From positions 180,638-244,637 of the forward strand of contig NZ_FYDO01000004.1 of NCBI RefSeq assembly GCF_900187615.1: a stretch of DNA of 64,000 nt. The letters are read 5' to 3'. Positions 8,939-17,318 of the stretch are shown here, one piece after another. This DNA comes from Pseudomonas sp. Irchel s3f7. Its GTDB lineage: Bacteria > Pseudomonadota > Gammaproteobacteria > Pseudomonadales > Pseudomonadaceae. Every line of letters begins with the position of its first letter. Position 1 is the first letter of the stretch. Below the pieces are notes generated by a model. That model had not been told where the DNA came from, did no database searches, and saw nothing but the letters and a program-made list of their open reading frames with translations. Position numbers and translations under genes: made by a program.

Positions 8939-9457
8939 ATGGCAACACCCGCGTACATGTCCGTCACCGGCGAAAAACAAGGCTTGATCACTGCCGGCGC
9001 GTTCACAGCCGACTCTGTCGGCAACACTTATCAGGAAGGCCACGAAGACCAGGTCATGGTTCAGGCCTTCAGCCACGAAGTCATCATTCCGCGTGACGCA
9101 CAATCCGGCCAGCCAACCGGTCAACGTATTCACAAACCCGCTGTGATCACTAAGGTGTTCGACAAGGCTTCGCCGCTACTGTTGGCGGCCCTGACCTCCG
9201 GCGAACTCATCACCAAAGTCGAAATCCAGTGGTTCCGTACCTCCGCTCAAGGTACTCAGGAACACTATTACTCCACTGTTCTGGAAGACGCGATCATCGT
9301 TGATATCAAGGACTACATGCACAACTGTCAAGACCCATCAAACTCGCACTTCACCCATTTACAGGACGTGCATTTCAGTTATCGCAAAATTACCTGGACT
9401 CACGAAGTCTCCGGCACTTCAGGTTCCGATGACTGGCGCTCCCCGATTGTAGGCTAG
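8939..9457 (+). CDS. hcp: Type VI secretion tube protein Hcp (orphan)
   Basis: 172 residues, the usual length of the Hcp (DUF796) family. Hcp forms hexameric rings that stack into the inner tube of the contractile type VI apparatus and are found in the supernatant of active cells. Visible family features are the N-terminal YMSVTGEKQGLITAGAF, the central KVFDKASPLLLAAL and the C-terminal HLQDVHFSYRKITWTHE. AAGGAG precedes the ATG by eight bases. No vgr, sheath, baseplate or ClpV gene is in the window, so it is a stand-alone copy that must serve a machine encoded elsewhere. No effector gene follows. A hairpin just downstream probably ends the transcript. Confidence 0.95.
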   Translation: MATPAYMSVTGEKQGLITAGAFTADSVGNTYQEGHEDQVMVQAFSHEVIIPRDAQSGQPTGQRIHKPAVITKVFDKASPLLLAALTSGELITKVEIQWFRTSAQGTQEHYYSTVLEDAIIVDIKDYMHNCQDPSNSHFTHLQDVHFSYRKITWTHEVSGTSGSDDWRSPIVG

Positions 9458-9478
9458 GTCTGGCTGGACCGCATAAAC

Positions 9479-9503
9479 CATCGACCGGCCCTGCTGGTCG
9501 ATG
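9479..9503 (+). terminator. Hairpin downstream of hcp
   Basis: An 8-base inverted repeat CATCGACC/GGTCGATG with a 9-base loop starts 21 bases after the hcp stop and is followed by TGATTTTG. The T-run is weak, so this is a possible terminator or a 3' stabilising hairpin. Confidence 0.5.
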
Positions 9504-9606
9504 TGATTTTGAGAACTGCAAACAATAACTTGCCGACCGACACCAATCGGCTAATCGACAAAAACAATGAAAAAAAGAAATACCGAGCATGTATTCAGAC
9601 AAAAAA

Positions 9607-9638
9607 AATGGCAACCATGCGGTTGCCATTTTTATTTT
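9607..9638 (+). terminator. Strong rho-independent terminator
   Basis: A perfect 10-base stem AATGGCAACC/GGTTGCCATT closes a 4-base loop (ATGC) and runs straight into TTTATTTT. The complementary A-run lies on the other side. It is 150 bases past hcp, so it may end hcp read-through or an unannotated small transcript. Confidence 0.8.
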
Positions 9639-9865
9639 GAATCAGGGGCTTAGCTTATGAAGAAAGAGTCCGCCCAGTGCAAAGGCCTCGGCAATCCATG
9701 CACTGGTAAAGAGCCATGGCACTGAGCGAACGAGGGGTATTTTAGTAGAAGTAGCGGGATATGTCCGTATCGCGAAGATGAAATTTATCACATGATATTT
9801 AACTACATGTCGAATTAAATACTATGGGGCGAAATTTCCAAACTCACTTGTTCGTTCATTCAAGC

Positions 9866-9902
9866 GGGTTGTTCTTGTACAAAACTTGCACAAGAACAAC
9901 CC
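9866..9902. repeat. Perfect 13-bp inverted repeat
   Basis: The arms GGGTTGTTCTTGT and ACAAGAACAACCC pair without mismatch around an 11-base loop. The structure lies 26 bases beyond the stop of the minus-strand gene at 9928. Neither strand has a T-run after it, so it is not a standard terminator. It may be an mRNA 3' stability hairpin or a protein-binding palindrome. Confidence 0.7.
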
Positions 9903-9927
9903 ACACATATAGAGCTACTACTCGATT

Positions 9928-10506
9928 TTAGTGCTTGCTGGTTACTGTGAGGATATCGGTGTACGTCACAATCACCGACTGGCCAACTTTCAGGTCTTTG
10001 AGTTTTGCCTGAACTTCCGGCTTCTTGACATCGACAGTCTTGGTATTGCCCTTCGGCCCTTCGAACGTCACCTGGTTCTTGGCCAAATCGATGTGGGTGA
10101 TTTTCAGCTGGACTTGCACTTGGCGGTAAGCTTCGCCACCCGGGGTATCGCTGCCCGGTGCGGCACGAACTTCACCGGCGCGTTCGACGCTGCCTGGCAG
10201 GCCTTTGTCGATATCAGTATCGAGGTAGGCGGCGACGGCGCTAGTGACGCGGATGTCGACTTCATCGCCAGCCTTCAGCTTGTCGAGGTTTTTCGCTTTG
10301 TCGGTAAGCGTTACTGGAAACTCTTTGCCGTCCGGCCCCTTGAGCACCACATGATGGTTGGCAGGATCAACCGAAACGACTTTAGTGGCGACCACATCAG
10401 ACACTACGACCTCAGACAGCGCAACGTCTTCGGCAACGGCGTTAAAACTGGCGGCGGACAGCAAAGTGGCGAGGGCGATGGCTTTGGTCAATGCATGGCG
10501 TTTCAT
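9928..10506 (-). CDS. Secreted/periplasmic protein with a duplicated domain, unknown function
   Basis: 192 residues from the ATG at 10506, which gives a clear Sec signal peptide (MKRHALTKAIALATLL...NAVAED) after AGGGAAAG. An in-frame extension of 80 codons upstream does not look coding. The mature part holds two similar halves: VVSVDPANHHVVLKGPDGKEF...LKAGDEVDIRV and ITHIDLAKNQVTFEGPKGNTK...LKVGQSVIVTY. Each is a short beta-rich unit that could be OB-like. I do not recognise a named function. Similar small signal-peptide proteins occur in Pseudomonas as conserved hypotheticals. It appears monocistronic, with 258 bases of uncharacterised upstream sequence. Confidence 0.75.
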   Translation of the reverse strand: MKRHALTKAIALATLLSAASFNAVAEDVALSEVVVSDVVATKVVSVDPANHHVVLKGPDGKEFPVTLTDKAKNLDKLKAGDEVDIRVTSAVAAYLDTDIDKGLPGSVERAGEVRAAPGSDTPGGEAYRQVQVQLKITHIDLAKNQVTFEGPKGNTKTVDVKKPEVQAKLKDLKVGQSVIVTYTDILTVTSKH

Positions 10507-10764
10507 AGGCAGAGCTTTCCCTGTGATAGATGGCAACAGACGGCGTACCACTAGGTTCAACGCCGCGTGTGCGATCAGCATAGACGTTGTACAGCGAGTG
10601 TTGGCAGTTTCTTGTGCAAGGGTTTCATCGCTCGGCGTGTTAATAGCGCTTTTCTTGAGCCAGATCAGTTCGCCTGCCTGCAAAAACATCGTGCCTCGCT
10701 CGATTTTTCGGGTGGCCGTGGCTCGCCGGAGTTGCGGGGCCGTCACTTGGAGTTCCGGCTGATT

Positions 10765-11838
10765 TCAATACCCGGTCATTTCCAGATAACCCCGCCCGGC
10801 ATGACTGCCGCTCAAGCGCACCGGGCCTTCCCAGTAAGGAATGCGCAAATCCATCCACGCCTGGGTATTGAGCGCGTTGATCACGATATCGAGGTGTTTA
10901 CCGGGGACTTTGATTGCCCAGCGCACCGGCATTGTCCGCCCGGCGACATTGGTGGCGTCCTGTGGAATGAGGGTGATGTCACTCGCGTGCAGCAACTGTG
11001 TCCGGCCCTCGGCGTCGATCCACGTCCCGGTGAGATAAGGCTCGCCGTCCTTTTGCCGCATGCGGTAAAGCATCACTTGCTCGCCGCTGTCCAGGTGCAG
11101 GGAAAACCAGTCCCAGCCGCTCTGGTTGGCGGTCAGCGGTTGGCTGCTCCATTCGCGATCGAGCCAGGCCGGGCCGCTGACCTGAACGCTTTTGCCGTCG
11201 ATTTCCAATGTGCCGCTGGCCTGGAAAAACGGCTGGCTGTAGTAATACGAAGCCTGGCCCTGTTCGGATTTCTGGCTGAAGCCCTTTTCACCCTGAAGCA
11301 CCAGCGGACGCGTCGACGTCAACTGCAATTGATAGCTGAACGTCTTGTCGCGTGCGCTCAGGTGCATCTGTGCCAGTGGGTTGTCCGCCGTGGCCTGACT
11401 GCTGAACTGCCAATCGTCGATCCATGCCTTGAACGGCCCAAGGCTGACCCCCGCCTGACCCACGCCGCCACGGGCATAGCGTTCGGCCGCATGATGCAGC
11501 GTCGCCGACGTCACGGCTGCGTGACCCAGCCAAATCGCTTGATTGCCCCAGCCCGCCTGCTCGGGCGCGGCCGTCAGGGCGCTGCGAAACAACGTCCATT
11601 GCGCGCCGAATTCGTTGCCTTGAGCATCCTTGAGATTGGCGGTGACGTACCACCACTCGATGCGAAAGCCGTCGTGGGGACCGTGATCCGCCGGAAAAAT
11701 GAACGCACGGCCGGGCACAACCGGTGTGAATGTCGCAGCCTGGTTACCCAGGCCGGCGAAGCCTTTTTCATCCGGTGCGGGTTGATCGCAACCACTCGAC
11801 AGCAGCGCCAGAATTAATACGCTGACCTTAATCCTCAT
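10765..11838 (-). CDS. AttH/carotenoid 1,2-hydratase-like lipoprotein of an ABC system
   Basis: 357 residues. The N-terminus MRIKVSVLILALLSSGC is a lipoprotein signal with the lipobox cysteine at residue 17. The body matches the AttH-like lipocalin fold family, with DHGPHDGFRIEWWYVTANL, FGAQWTLFRSAL and the later WLDREWSSQPL and GWDWFSLHL. It overlaps the end of the permease gene by 11 bases and is the last gene of an ATPase-permease-AttH operon. This set resembles the Agrobacterium att ABC cluster. The transported molecule is unknown. I chose the ATG at 11838 because the longer frame would need a TTG start. Confidence 0.78.
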   Translation of the reverse strand: MRIKVSVLILALLSSGCDQPAPDEKGFAGLGNQAATFTPVVPGRAFIFPADHGPHDGFRIEWWYVTANLKDAQGNEFGAQWTLFRSALTAAPEQAGWGNQAIWLGHAAVTSATLHHAAERYARGGVGQAGVSLGPFKAWIDDWQFSSQATADNPLAQMHLSARDKTFSYQLQLTSTRPLVLQGEKGFSQKSEQGQASYYYSQPFFQASGTLEIDGKSVQVSGPAWLDREWSSQPLTANQSGWDWFSLHLDSGEQVMLYRMRQKDGEPYLTGTWIDAEGRTQLLHASDITLIPQDATNVAGRTMPVRWAIKVPGKHLDIVINALNTQAWMDLRIPYWEGPVRLSGSHAGRGYLEMTGY

Positions 11839-14299
11839 GGGCAAACGTCCTCAACAGGTCCGCCGGTTGCGTGCGGTACAAACTGTACAGCGGCCACGCC
11901 GAAGCCAATAACGTCGCCAGCATTGCCAAACCCATCAGTTGCAACAATTGCAGCGGGAACACCCGCAGCGGCAGTTTCCAGCCAAAGGCCTGCACGTTGA
12001 TGACCGTGTCCAGGCACCACGCCAACGCGATGCCCAGTGGCAACGCCAGCACCAAGGTCAGTAACGCCAGCAACCAGGTTTGCCCGAGGTTGAGCAGCAT
12101 CAGTTGCCGACGCGTCACGCCCAGCGCCCACAGGGGTGCCAGTTGCCCGAGGCGGCTTTTGCTCTGGGTCAGCAGGCTGATGAACAGCGCCACGCCGGCC
12201 ACGCACAACGTCAGGCTGTTGAGCGCGGCGGTGGCGGCAAAGGTGCGTTCGAAGACCTGCGTGGACCAGCCCTTGAGCCGCGCCTGATCGACAATCCGGC
12301 TGTCATCCAGGGTGAAACGCGCTTGAAGCGTTGTGACAAACCCGGGGATCGATGCCGGGTCGATGCGCAGGTTGAAGCGGTTCGGCGTGAGCTGTGGCCA
12401 GCCGCGCAGCAGGTGATCGATATTGACCAGGACATGGCCCTTGGGATTGCCATAGTCGGCATAGATCCCGACGATCTTCGGCGACCACGGGCCATTGGGT
12501 GTTGGCAAGGTCAGGTGATCGCCCAGTTTTACGTTCAGCCGCCGGGCCAATTGTTCACTGAGCATCACCGCGTCTTCCTTGGCCAACTGTTCCCACGCTC
12601 GCTCGCCCGACGCTTCCAGCAACGGCCAGTGCTCGCGATAGGTCGGGTGATCAATGATGCCAAACACCTCGGTCGGCCAGCCTTGCAGCTGAATCGATAC
12701 CTGCCAGTTGGGCAGCACGGCCGCCAGTTGCGGCTGCTGATCGAGCCAGGTGTGCAGCTCCCGCGCCTGCGCCGGGCTTTGTGGATTGAGGTAGAGCTCG
12801 GCGGTCAGGCGATGTTCGAGCCAGTCGCTGAACGTCTGGCGGAATCCGGCGGTCATGCTGCCGGCGCCGATGTTCGCCGCCAGGGCCAGCAACAGCGCCA
12901 TCAACGCCAGGCTCAGGGCTGGCAGTTGCTGGCGGCAATCGGCGAGAAACCATTGGCCGAGCACTGAGTGACTGCGTCGCAACGCGAGGTTCAGCGACGT
13001 ACTGAGCGCCACCGGCAACGCCAGCGCTGCGCCGATCAACAGCGCGGCCATCAGCACGAAACCGCTGACCAGGCTGTCGCCGAAAATCAACGCCAGCAGT
13101 GCGATCACGCCCGTCAACGCTGCCACCCAACCCTGGCGTCGCAACCAGCGTGCGTGGGCCTGATGCCAGGCTTGCGGGTCGGCCAGCGCCAGCAAGGGCA
13201 AACGCGCCGCCCGCAGCAGGCTGTTGGCCCCGGCGAGCATGGCACCGAACAGGCTCAAGCCGATGCCGCTGAACCACCACAACGGGCTCAGGCTCAACTG
13301 CCCCGCTACTTCGGCGCCGTACAACCCGCGCAGGCTGGCGGCGACATCCGGCAGCAACACGCTCGCCAACAGGTAGCCGCTGGCGACACCGGCCACACCG
13401 CCGAGGAAGGCCAGCGCGCCCAGTTCCACGGCGAGACAGCTCAACAACATCCGCGCACTGACCCCACAGGCGCGCAGGGTTCGCAGCAAACCGCGTCGCT
13501 GCTCCAGTGCCAGGCCGATGGCGGCGTGCACGATAAACAGCCCGACCACGAACGACAGAACGCCCAGAGCATCAAGGTTCAAATGAAAACTCTCGGTCAG
13601 GCGCGCCAGGTTGTTTTCTTCGCCGCGGGTCTTGAGCTGGAGTTGTCCCTTGAGTTGATCGGGCAACGGCGCGGTGAAATCCTTCGGCAGCAGCAGGCGC
13701 GACAACTGATCCGGCAACCCCAGAATCTGCTGGGCGAATCCAATGTCCACCAGCAACAGACCAGGGGCCATGTCGGTTTGCACGTGCAGTGGCGGCAGCG
13801 CCTGACCGTTGACCGCCAGTGGACGATCAGCCTCGTGCAAGCCCAAGGCCTGCAAGGTCTGCGGCGAAATCCAGGTCTTGCCTGGCGGGCTGAAAAAATC
13901 GACCACCTGCTCAATCGCCAATGCCTGCCCGGCCACCGCAGTCCCCATCGGCAGCGACACGGGTTCGATGCCCATCAATTGCAAGCGCTGGTCTTCGTGG
14001 CCTTTGAGCGTCACGCGACCTTGCAGCACCGGCGACACCGGCCACCCCGCACGGCGCAGTTCGATAAACAGCTGCTGCGAGAACGTTCCGCCACCCGGCG
14101 CGCCGAGACTGGCCTGGGGTTCGCCGCCGATCAATTGACTGGCCCGGGCGTAGCTGTCCCGCGCCTGACTGTTGAGCGCCTGCACACCGGTCAGCAGGCT
14201 GGTGGCCAGCCACAACCCGGTCAACACACTGAAAAACTGCACCGGATGCTGTCGCCAATGACTGAGCAGCGCCCGCAGTGTTTCAGCAAAAATGCGCAT
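11828..14299 (-). CDS. ABC transporter permease, FtsX/MacB-LolC type with two FtsX domains
   Basis: 823 residues. A hydrophobic segment near residues 20-40 (FFSVLTGLWLATSLLTG) is followed by a large periplasmic part. Two blocks of membrane segments then follow, around 250-470 (LGVLSFVVGLFIVHAAIGLAL onward) and at the C-terminus (LMGLAMLATLLASAWPLYSLY). This two-FtsX layout is that of the YbbP/AttF-like permeases, which work in lipid, lipoprotein or peptide movement and not in classical import. The ATG at 14299 is one base past the ATPase stop, so translation is coupled. An upstream start would run into the ATPase gene. The substrate cannot be told from sequence. Confidence 0.83.
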   Translation of the reverse strand: MRIFAETLRALLSHWRQHPVQFFSVLTGLWLATSLLTGVQALNSQARDSYARASQLIGGEPQASLGAPGGGTFSQQLFIELRRAGWPVSPVLQGRVTLKGHEDQRLQLMGIEPVSLPMGTAVAGQALAIEQVVDFFSPPGKTWISPQTLQALGLHEADRPLAVNGQALPPLHVQTDMAPGLLLVDIGFAQQILGLPDQLSRLLLPKDFTAPLPDQLKGQLQLKTRGEENNLARLTESFHLNLDALGVLSFVVGLFIVHAAIGLALEQRRGLLRTLRACGVSARMLLSCLAVELGALAFLGGVAGVASGYLLASVLLPDVAASLRGLYGAEVAGQLSLSPLWWFSGIGLSLFGAMLAGANSLLRAARLPLLALADPQAWHQAHARWLRRQGWVAALTGVIALLALIFGDSLVSGFVLMAALLIGAALALPVALSTSLNLALRRSHSVLGQWFLADCRQQLPALSLALMALLLALAANIGAGSMTAGFRQTFSDWLEHRLTAELYLNPQSPAQARELHTWLDQQPQLAAVLPNWQVSIQLQGWPTEVFGIIDHPTYREHWPLLEASGERAWEQLAKEDAVMLSEQLARRLNVKLGDHLTLPTPNGPWSPKIVGIYADYGNPKGHVLVNIDHLLRGWPQLTPNRFNLRIDPASIPGFVTTLQARFTLDDSRIVDQARLKGWSTQVFERTFAATAALNSLTLCVAGVALFISLLTQSKSRLGQLAPLWALGVTRRQLMLLNLGQTWLLALLTLVLALPLGIALAWCLDTVINVQAFGWKLPLRVFPLQLLQLMGLAMLATLLASAWPLYSLYRTQPADLLRTFAHED

Positions 14300-14300
14300 A

Positions 14301-14969
14301 TCAGTGCGCGTCCACACCGGCCAGGCGACCACCGTGCAGCACCACTTTTTCCGCCATGCGTGCGGCAACGCTGGGGCTGTGGGTGACCATCAACAGTGTT
14401 GTCGGGCTGTCATCGAGCAGTTCGAGCAGCAACTTCAAGACCTCACCACTAGTGGTTTCGTCGAGGCTGCCGGTGGGCTCGTCGGCCAGCAGCAGTTGGG
14501 GTTTCGAAGCCAATGCCCGACCCAGCGCAACCCGCTGCTGCTGGCCACCGGAGAGTTGTTCGGGATAGCGCTCAAGCAAATCACCCAATCCCAGGCGCTG
14601 CACCAGATGCGCCTGCCAGCGCGGGTCATGGCGACCGGCAAGCCGCGCCTGAAAGGCCAGGTTGTCCACTACGCGCAAACTGCCGATCAGGTTGAATTGC
14701 TGGAACACCAGCCCGATCTCGGTGCGTCGCCAGTGGGCCAGTTGCCCTTCTGTCATCCGTTCCAGCTGAAGTTCGCCGCTGCGGATGCTGCCGTGATCGA
14801 CCTTGTCCAGCCCGGCGATCAGGTGCAGCAAAGTGCTCTTGCCACTGCCGGATTCGCCCATCAACGCCAGGCTGCTGCCAGGCTTGAGCGTCAGGTCGAC
14901 GCCTTGCAGCACCGGCAAGGGTCCTTGCGGTGTGGCGTAGCTTTTGAAAACGCCGTGGACTTCGAGCAT
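14301..14969 (-). CDS. ABC transporter ATPase, LolD/MacB type
   Basis: 222 residues with every nucleotide-binding motif of the family: Walker A GESGSGKST, Q-loop LVFQQFNLI, signature LSGGQQQR, Walker B LLLADEPTGSLD and a switch His in VTHSPS. The short length and GSLD after Walker B are typical of the LolD/YbbA/MacB class that powers FtsX-type permeases. I chose the ATG at 14969 (MLEVHGVFKSY). The frame could extend 29 codons upstream, but that part has no family resemblance. It is the first gene of a three-gene minus-strand operon and divergent from the alkylsulfatase gene, with a 138-base shared promoter region. Confidence 0.88.
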   Translation of the reverse strand: MLEVHGVFKSYATPQGPLPVLQGVDLTLKPGSSLALMGESGSGKSTLLHLIAGLDKVDHGSIRSGELQLERMTEGQLAHWRRTEIGLVFQQFNLIGSLRVVDNLAFQARLAGRHDPRWQAHLVQRLGLGDLLERYPEQLSGGQQQRVALGRALASKPQLLLADEPTGSLDETTSGEVLKLLLELLDDSPTTLLMVTHSPSVAARMAEKVVLHGGRLAGVDAH

Positions 14970-15107
14970 GGGCAAAACCCGTTCGATACGCGTGGGCCAA
15001 GGATAGCGGCCCTGAATGATTTTTGTCCGATACTGATGATCGGCCTGCCCGAGCACCGCCCTACCCTCGAGGCTGGTCTAACCATAACGATAACAATCGG
15101 AGACGCC

Positions 15108-17081
15108 ATGCCTCGTTTCACTTTGAGCCCTCGTGGCCTGTTGGCCTGCCTGATCACTGTGTGCCTCGCGCAATCGGTGGTCGCCGCCGATGCGCCGGTC
15201 GCGGCCAGCGCCCTCACTGCTGCCAACAACGCCGCGGTGCTGCAACAACTGCCCTTCACTGATCGCACCGATTTCGAGTCAGTCAGCAAGGGCTTGATCG
15301 CGCCGTTCAAAGGCCAGGTCAAGACGGCCGAAGGCAAAGTCATCTGGGATATCCAGGCCTATGACTTCCTCGCCAAGGATCAGGCACCGGACTCGGTCAA
15401 CCCCAGTCTGTGGCGTCTGGCACAGCTCAGCGCACATGCCGGTCTGTTCGAAGTCAGCCCGCGCCTGTATCAGGTGCGCGGCCTCGATCTGGCAAACATG
15501 ACCATCATCGAAGGTGACGACGGCCTGATCATCATCGACCCGCTGACCATGGCCGAAACCGCCAAGGCTGCGCTGGATCTGTACTACCAGAACCGTCCAC
15601 GCAAACCGGTGGTAGCGGTGATCTACAGCCACACCCACGTCGACCATTTCGGCGGTGTACGCGGGGTGATCGACGAGGCGGACGTCAAGGCCGGCAAGGT
15701 CAAGGTCTACGCCCCCGCCGGGTTCATGGAACACGTGATGAGCGAGAACGTGTTCGCCGGTAACGCCATGAGCCGTCGGGCGCAGTTCCAGTTCGGCAGC
15801 CTGCTGCCCCGTGGAGAAAAGGGCCAGGTCGACGCCGGCCTGGGCAAGAGCTCGCCGAGCGGCGGCACCGTCACGCTGATTCCGCCCACCGACCTGATCG
15901 AAAAAGAACTTGAGAGCCGCACCATCGCCGGCCTGGAGGTGGAATTCCAACTGACGCCAGGCACCGAAGCTCCAGCGGAGATGAACCTGTACCTGCCGCT
16001 GCTGCGCGCCTTGTGCATGGCCGAAAACGCCACGCAAATGATGCACAACATCCTCACCCCGCGCGGTGCGCAAGTGCGCGACGCCAAGGCCTGGGCGCAA
16101 TATCTGGACGGCAGCCTGGCGCGTTATGGCGATAAGTCCGACGTGCTGTTTGCCCAGCACAACTGGCCGACCTGGGGCGGTGAACGCATCCGCACGTTCC
16201 TCGCCGATCAGCGCGACATGTACGCCTTCCTCAACGACCGCACCTTGCACTTGTTGAACCAGGGCCTGACGCCGCTGGAAATCGCCGACACGATCAAGAA
16301 GCTTCCCGGCAGCCTCGACCAGAAGTGGTACACCCGTGGTTACTACGGTTCGCTGAGTTTCAACACCCGCGCGGTGTATCAGCGCTACATGGGTTTCTAT
16401 GACGGCAACCCGGCCAACCTCAATCCGCTGCCGCCGGTCGACACGGCGAAACGTTCGGTCGAGGCCATGGGCGGTGAAGCGGCGGTACTGGAGAAAATGC
16501 GCGCGGCGATGGCCAAGGGTGAATACCGCTGGGCGGCGCAGCTGGGCAATCAATTGCTGTTTGCCAACCCTGAAAACGGCGATGCCCACAAAGCCCAGGC
16601 CGAGACGCTGGAGCAAATGGGTTATCAAAGCGAGAACGCCACCTGGCGCAATATGTACCTGACCGGTGCCATGGAGCTGCGCAACGGCGTACCGCCCAAT
16701 ACCGGCACCTCGGTATCGGTGGATATGGTGCGGGCCATGAGCCCGGAGATGTTTTTCGACTTCCTGGCGATTCGCCTCGACAGTGAAAAAGCCGTCGGTC
16801 ATGACCTGACCCTGAACTGGACCTTCGAGGATCAGAACAAGGACTTCAACCTGACCCTGCGCAATGGCGTGCTGACCCACCGCACCGGGCTCAATCCCCA
16901 AGCGGATGCCGGTGTCACCATGAGCAAGGCAACCCTGGAACAGATCAGTCTCAAGCAACTGGATATCCCGACGGCGATCCAGAAAGGCCTGATCAAATTG
17001 CAGGGCAATGGCAAGAAGCTCGGCGAATTGATGGGCAGCCTCGATACCTTTGCGCCGCAGTTCAATATCGTGACTCCGTAA
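15108..17081 (+). CDS. sdsA1: Secreted alkylsulfatase, SdsA1-like metallo-beta-lactamase fold
   Basis: 657 residues, almost exactly the length of P. aeruginosa SdsA1, which hydrolyses sodium dodecyl sulfate and other alkyl sulfates. A signal peptide (about residues 1-27, LLACLITVCLAQSVVAA) is followed by the zinc site SHTHVDHFGG (His175, His177, Asp179, His180), the AENATQMMHN second-shell region, FAQHNWPTWG and a C-terminal sterol-carrier-like domain (NGVLTHRTG to the end). The frame is open for 272 codons upstream, but the signal peptide and CGGAGAC Shine-Dalgarno fix the start at 15108. It is divergent from the ABC operon. Released alcohols would feed fatty-acid oxidation. SdsB-type LysR control is possible but not shown. 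Confidence 0.9.
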   Translation: MPRFTLSPRGLLACLITVCLAQSVVAADAPVAASALTAANNAAVLQQLPFTDRTDFESVSKGLIAPFKGQVKTAEGKVIWDIQAYDFLAKDQAPDSVNPSLWRLAQLSAHAGLFEVSPRLYQVRGLDLANMTIIEGDDGLIIIDPLTMAETAKAALDLYYQNRPRKPVVAVIYSHTHVDHFGGVRGVIDEADVKAGKVKVYAPAGFMEHVMSENVFAGNAMSRRAQFQFGSLLPRGEKGQVDAGLGKSSPSGGTVTLIPPTDLIEKELESRTIAGLEVEFQLTPGTEAPAEMNLYLPLLRALCMAENATQMMHNILTPRGAQVRDAKAWAQYLDGSLARYGDKSDVLFAQHNWPTWGGERIRTFLADQRDMYAFLNDRTLHLLNQGLTPLEIADTIKKLPGSLDQKWYTRGYYGSLSFNTRAVYQRYMGFYDGNPANLNPLPPVDTAKRSVEAMGGEAAVLEKMRAAMAKGEYRWAAQLGNQLLFANPENGDAHKAQAETLEQMGYQSENATWRNMYLTGAMELRNGVPPNTGTSVSVDMVRAMSPEMFFDFLAIRLDSEKAVGHDLTLNWTFEDQNKDFNLTLRNGVLTHRTGLNPQADAGVTMSKATLEQISLKQLDIPTAIQKGLIKLQGNGKKLGELMGSLDTFAPQFNIVTP

Positions 17082-17146
17082 ATCAAAGCAAAAGATCGCA
17101 GCCTGCGGCACTCCTACGGTGACCGCCGCAAGCTGCAGTATTCCTT

Positions 17147-17228
17147 GTAGTAGCCGGCTTGCCGGCGAAGGCGGTCTCAAGCATTGCGCCGGGCACACGG
17201 CCCTCTTCGCTGGCAAGCCAGCTCCTAC
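17147..17228. repeat. REP palindrome pair
   Basis: Two opposite REP units, with TAGCCGGCTTGCCGGCGAAGG on the left and CTTCGCTGGCAAGCCAGCTCCTAC on the right, lie between the convergent sdsA1 and DUF1254 genes. This is the typical intergenic position for Pseudomonas REPs. Confidence 0.8.
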
Positions 17229-17318
17229 GAAGCGCCCGCGTGGCGGCATGATTCCATGTAGAAGCCAATTTGCGCAGTGAGGTGCAAGACGGTATCCGCC
17301 GTAGCTGCGATCTTTTCT

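Larger units (their letters stand above)
9458..9927. other. Gene-poor region between hcp and the periplasmic protein gene
   Basis: 470 bases with no convincing gene. It contains the hcp 3' hairpin, a strong terminator at 9607-9638 and an AT-rich block at 9740-9830. A perfect 13-base inverted repeat without a T-run lies at 9866-9902. A 22-codon frame at 9657-9725 (MKKESAQCKGL...) has a weak AGGGG upstream and is only a speculative peptide. Confidence 0.5.

Noticed and set aside
9866..9902. Perfect hairpin considered as a standard terminator
   Set aside because: No T-run follows on either strand, so it is listed as an inverted repeat only.
10567..11817. Long plus-strand open frame (416 aa) over the AttH lipoprotein gene
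   Set aside because: It is antisense to a gene with a lipoprotein signal and family motifs. It has a His/Arg/Gly-rich composition typical of high-GC shadow frames.
12968..14386. Long plus-strand open frame (472 aa) over the permease gene
   Set aside because: The translation is rich in Q, R and H without any recognisable domain, while the opposite strand has clear FtsX membrane segments.
15279..17249. Minus-strand open frame (656 aa) over the alkylsulfatase gene
   Set aside because: It is antisense to the HxHxDH metallo-enzyme. Its protein shows no signal peptide or domain.
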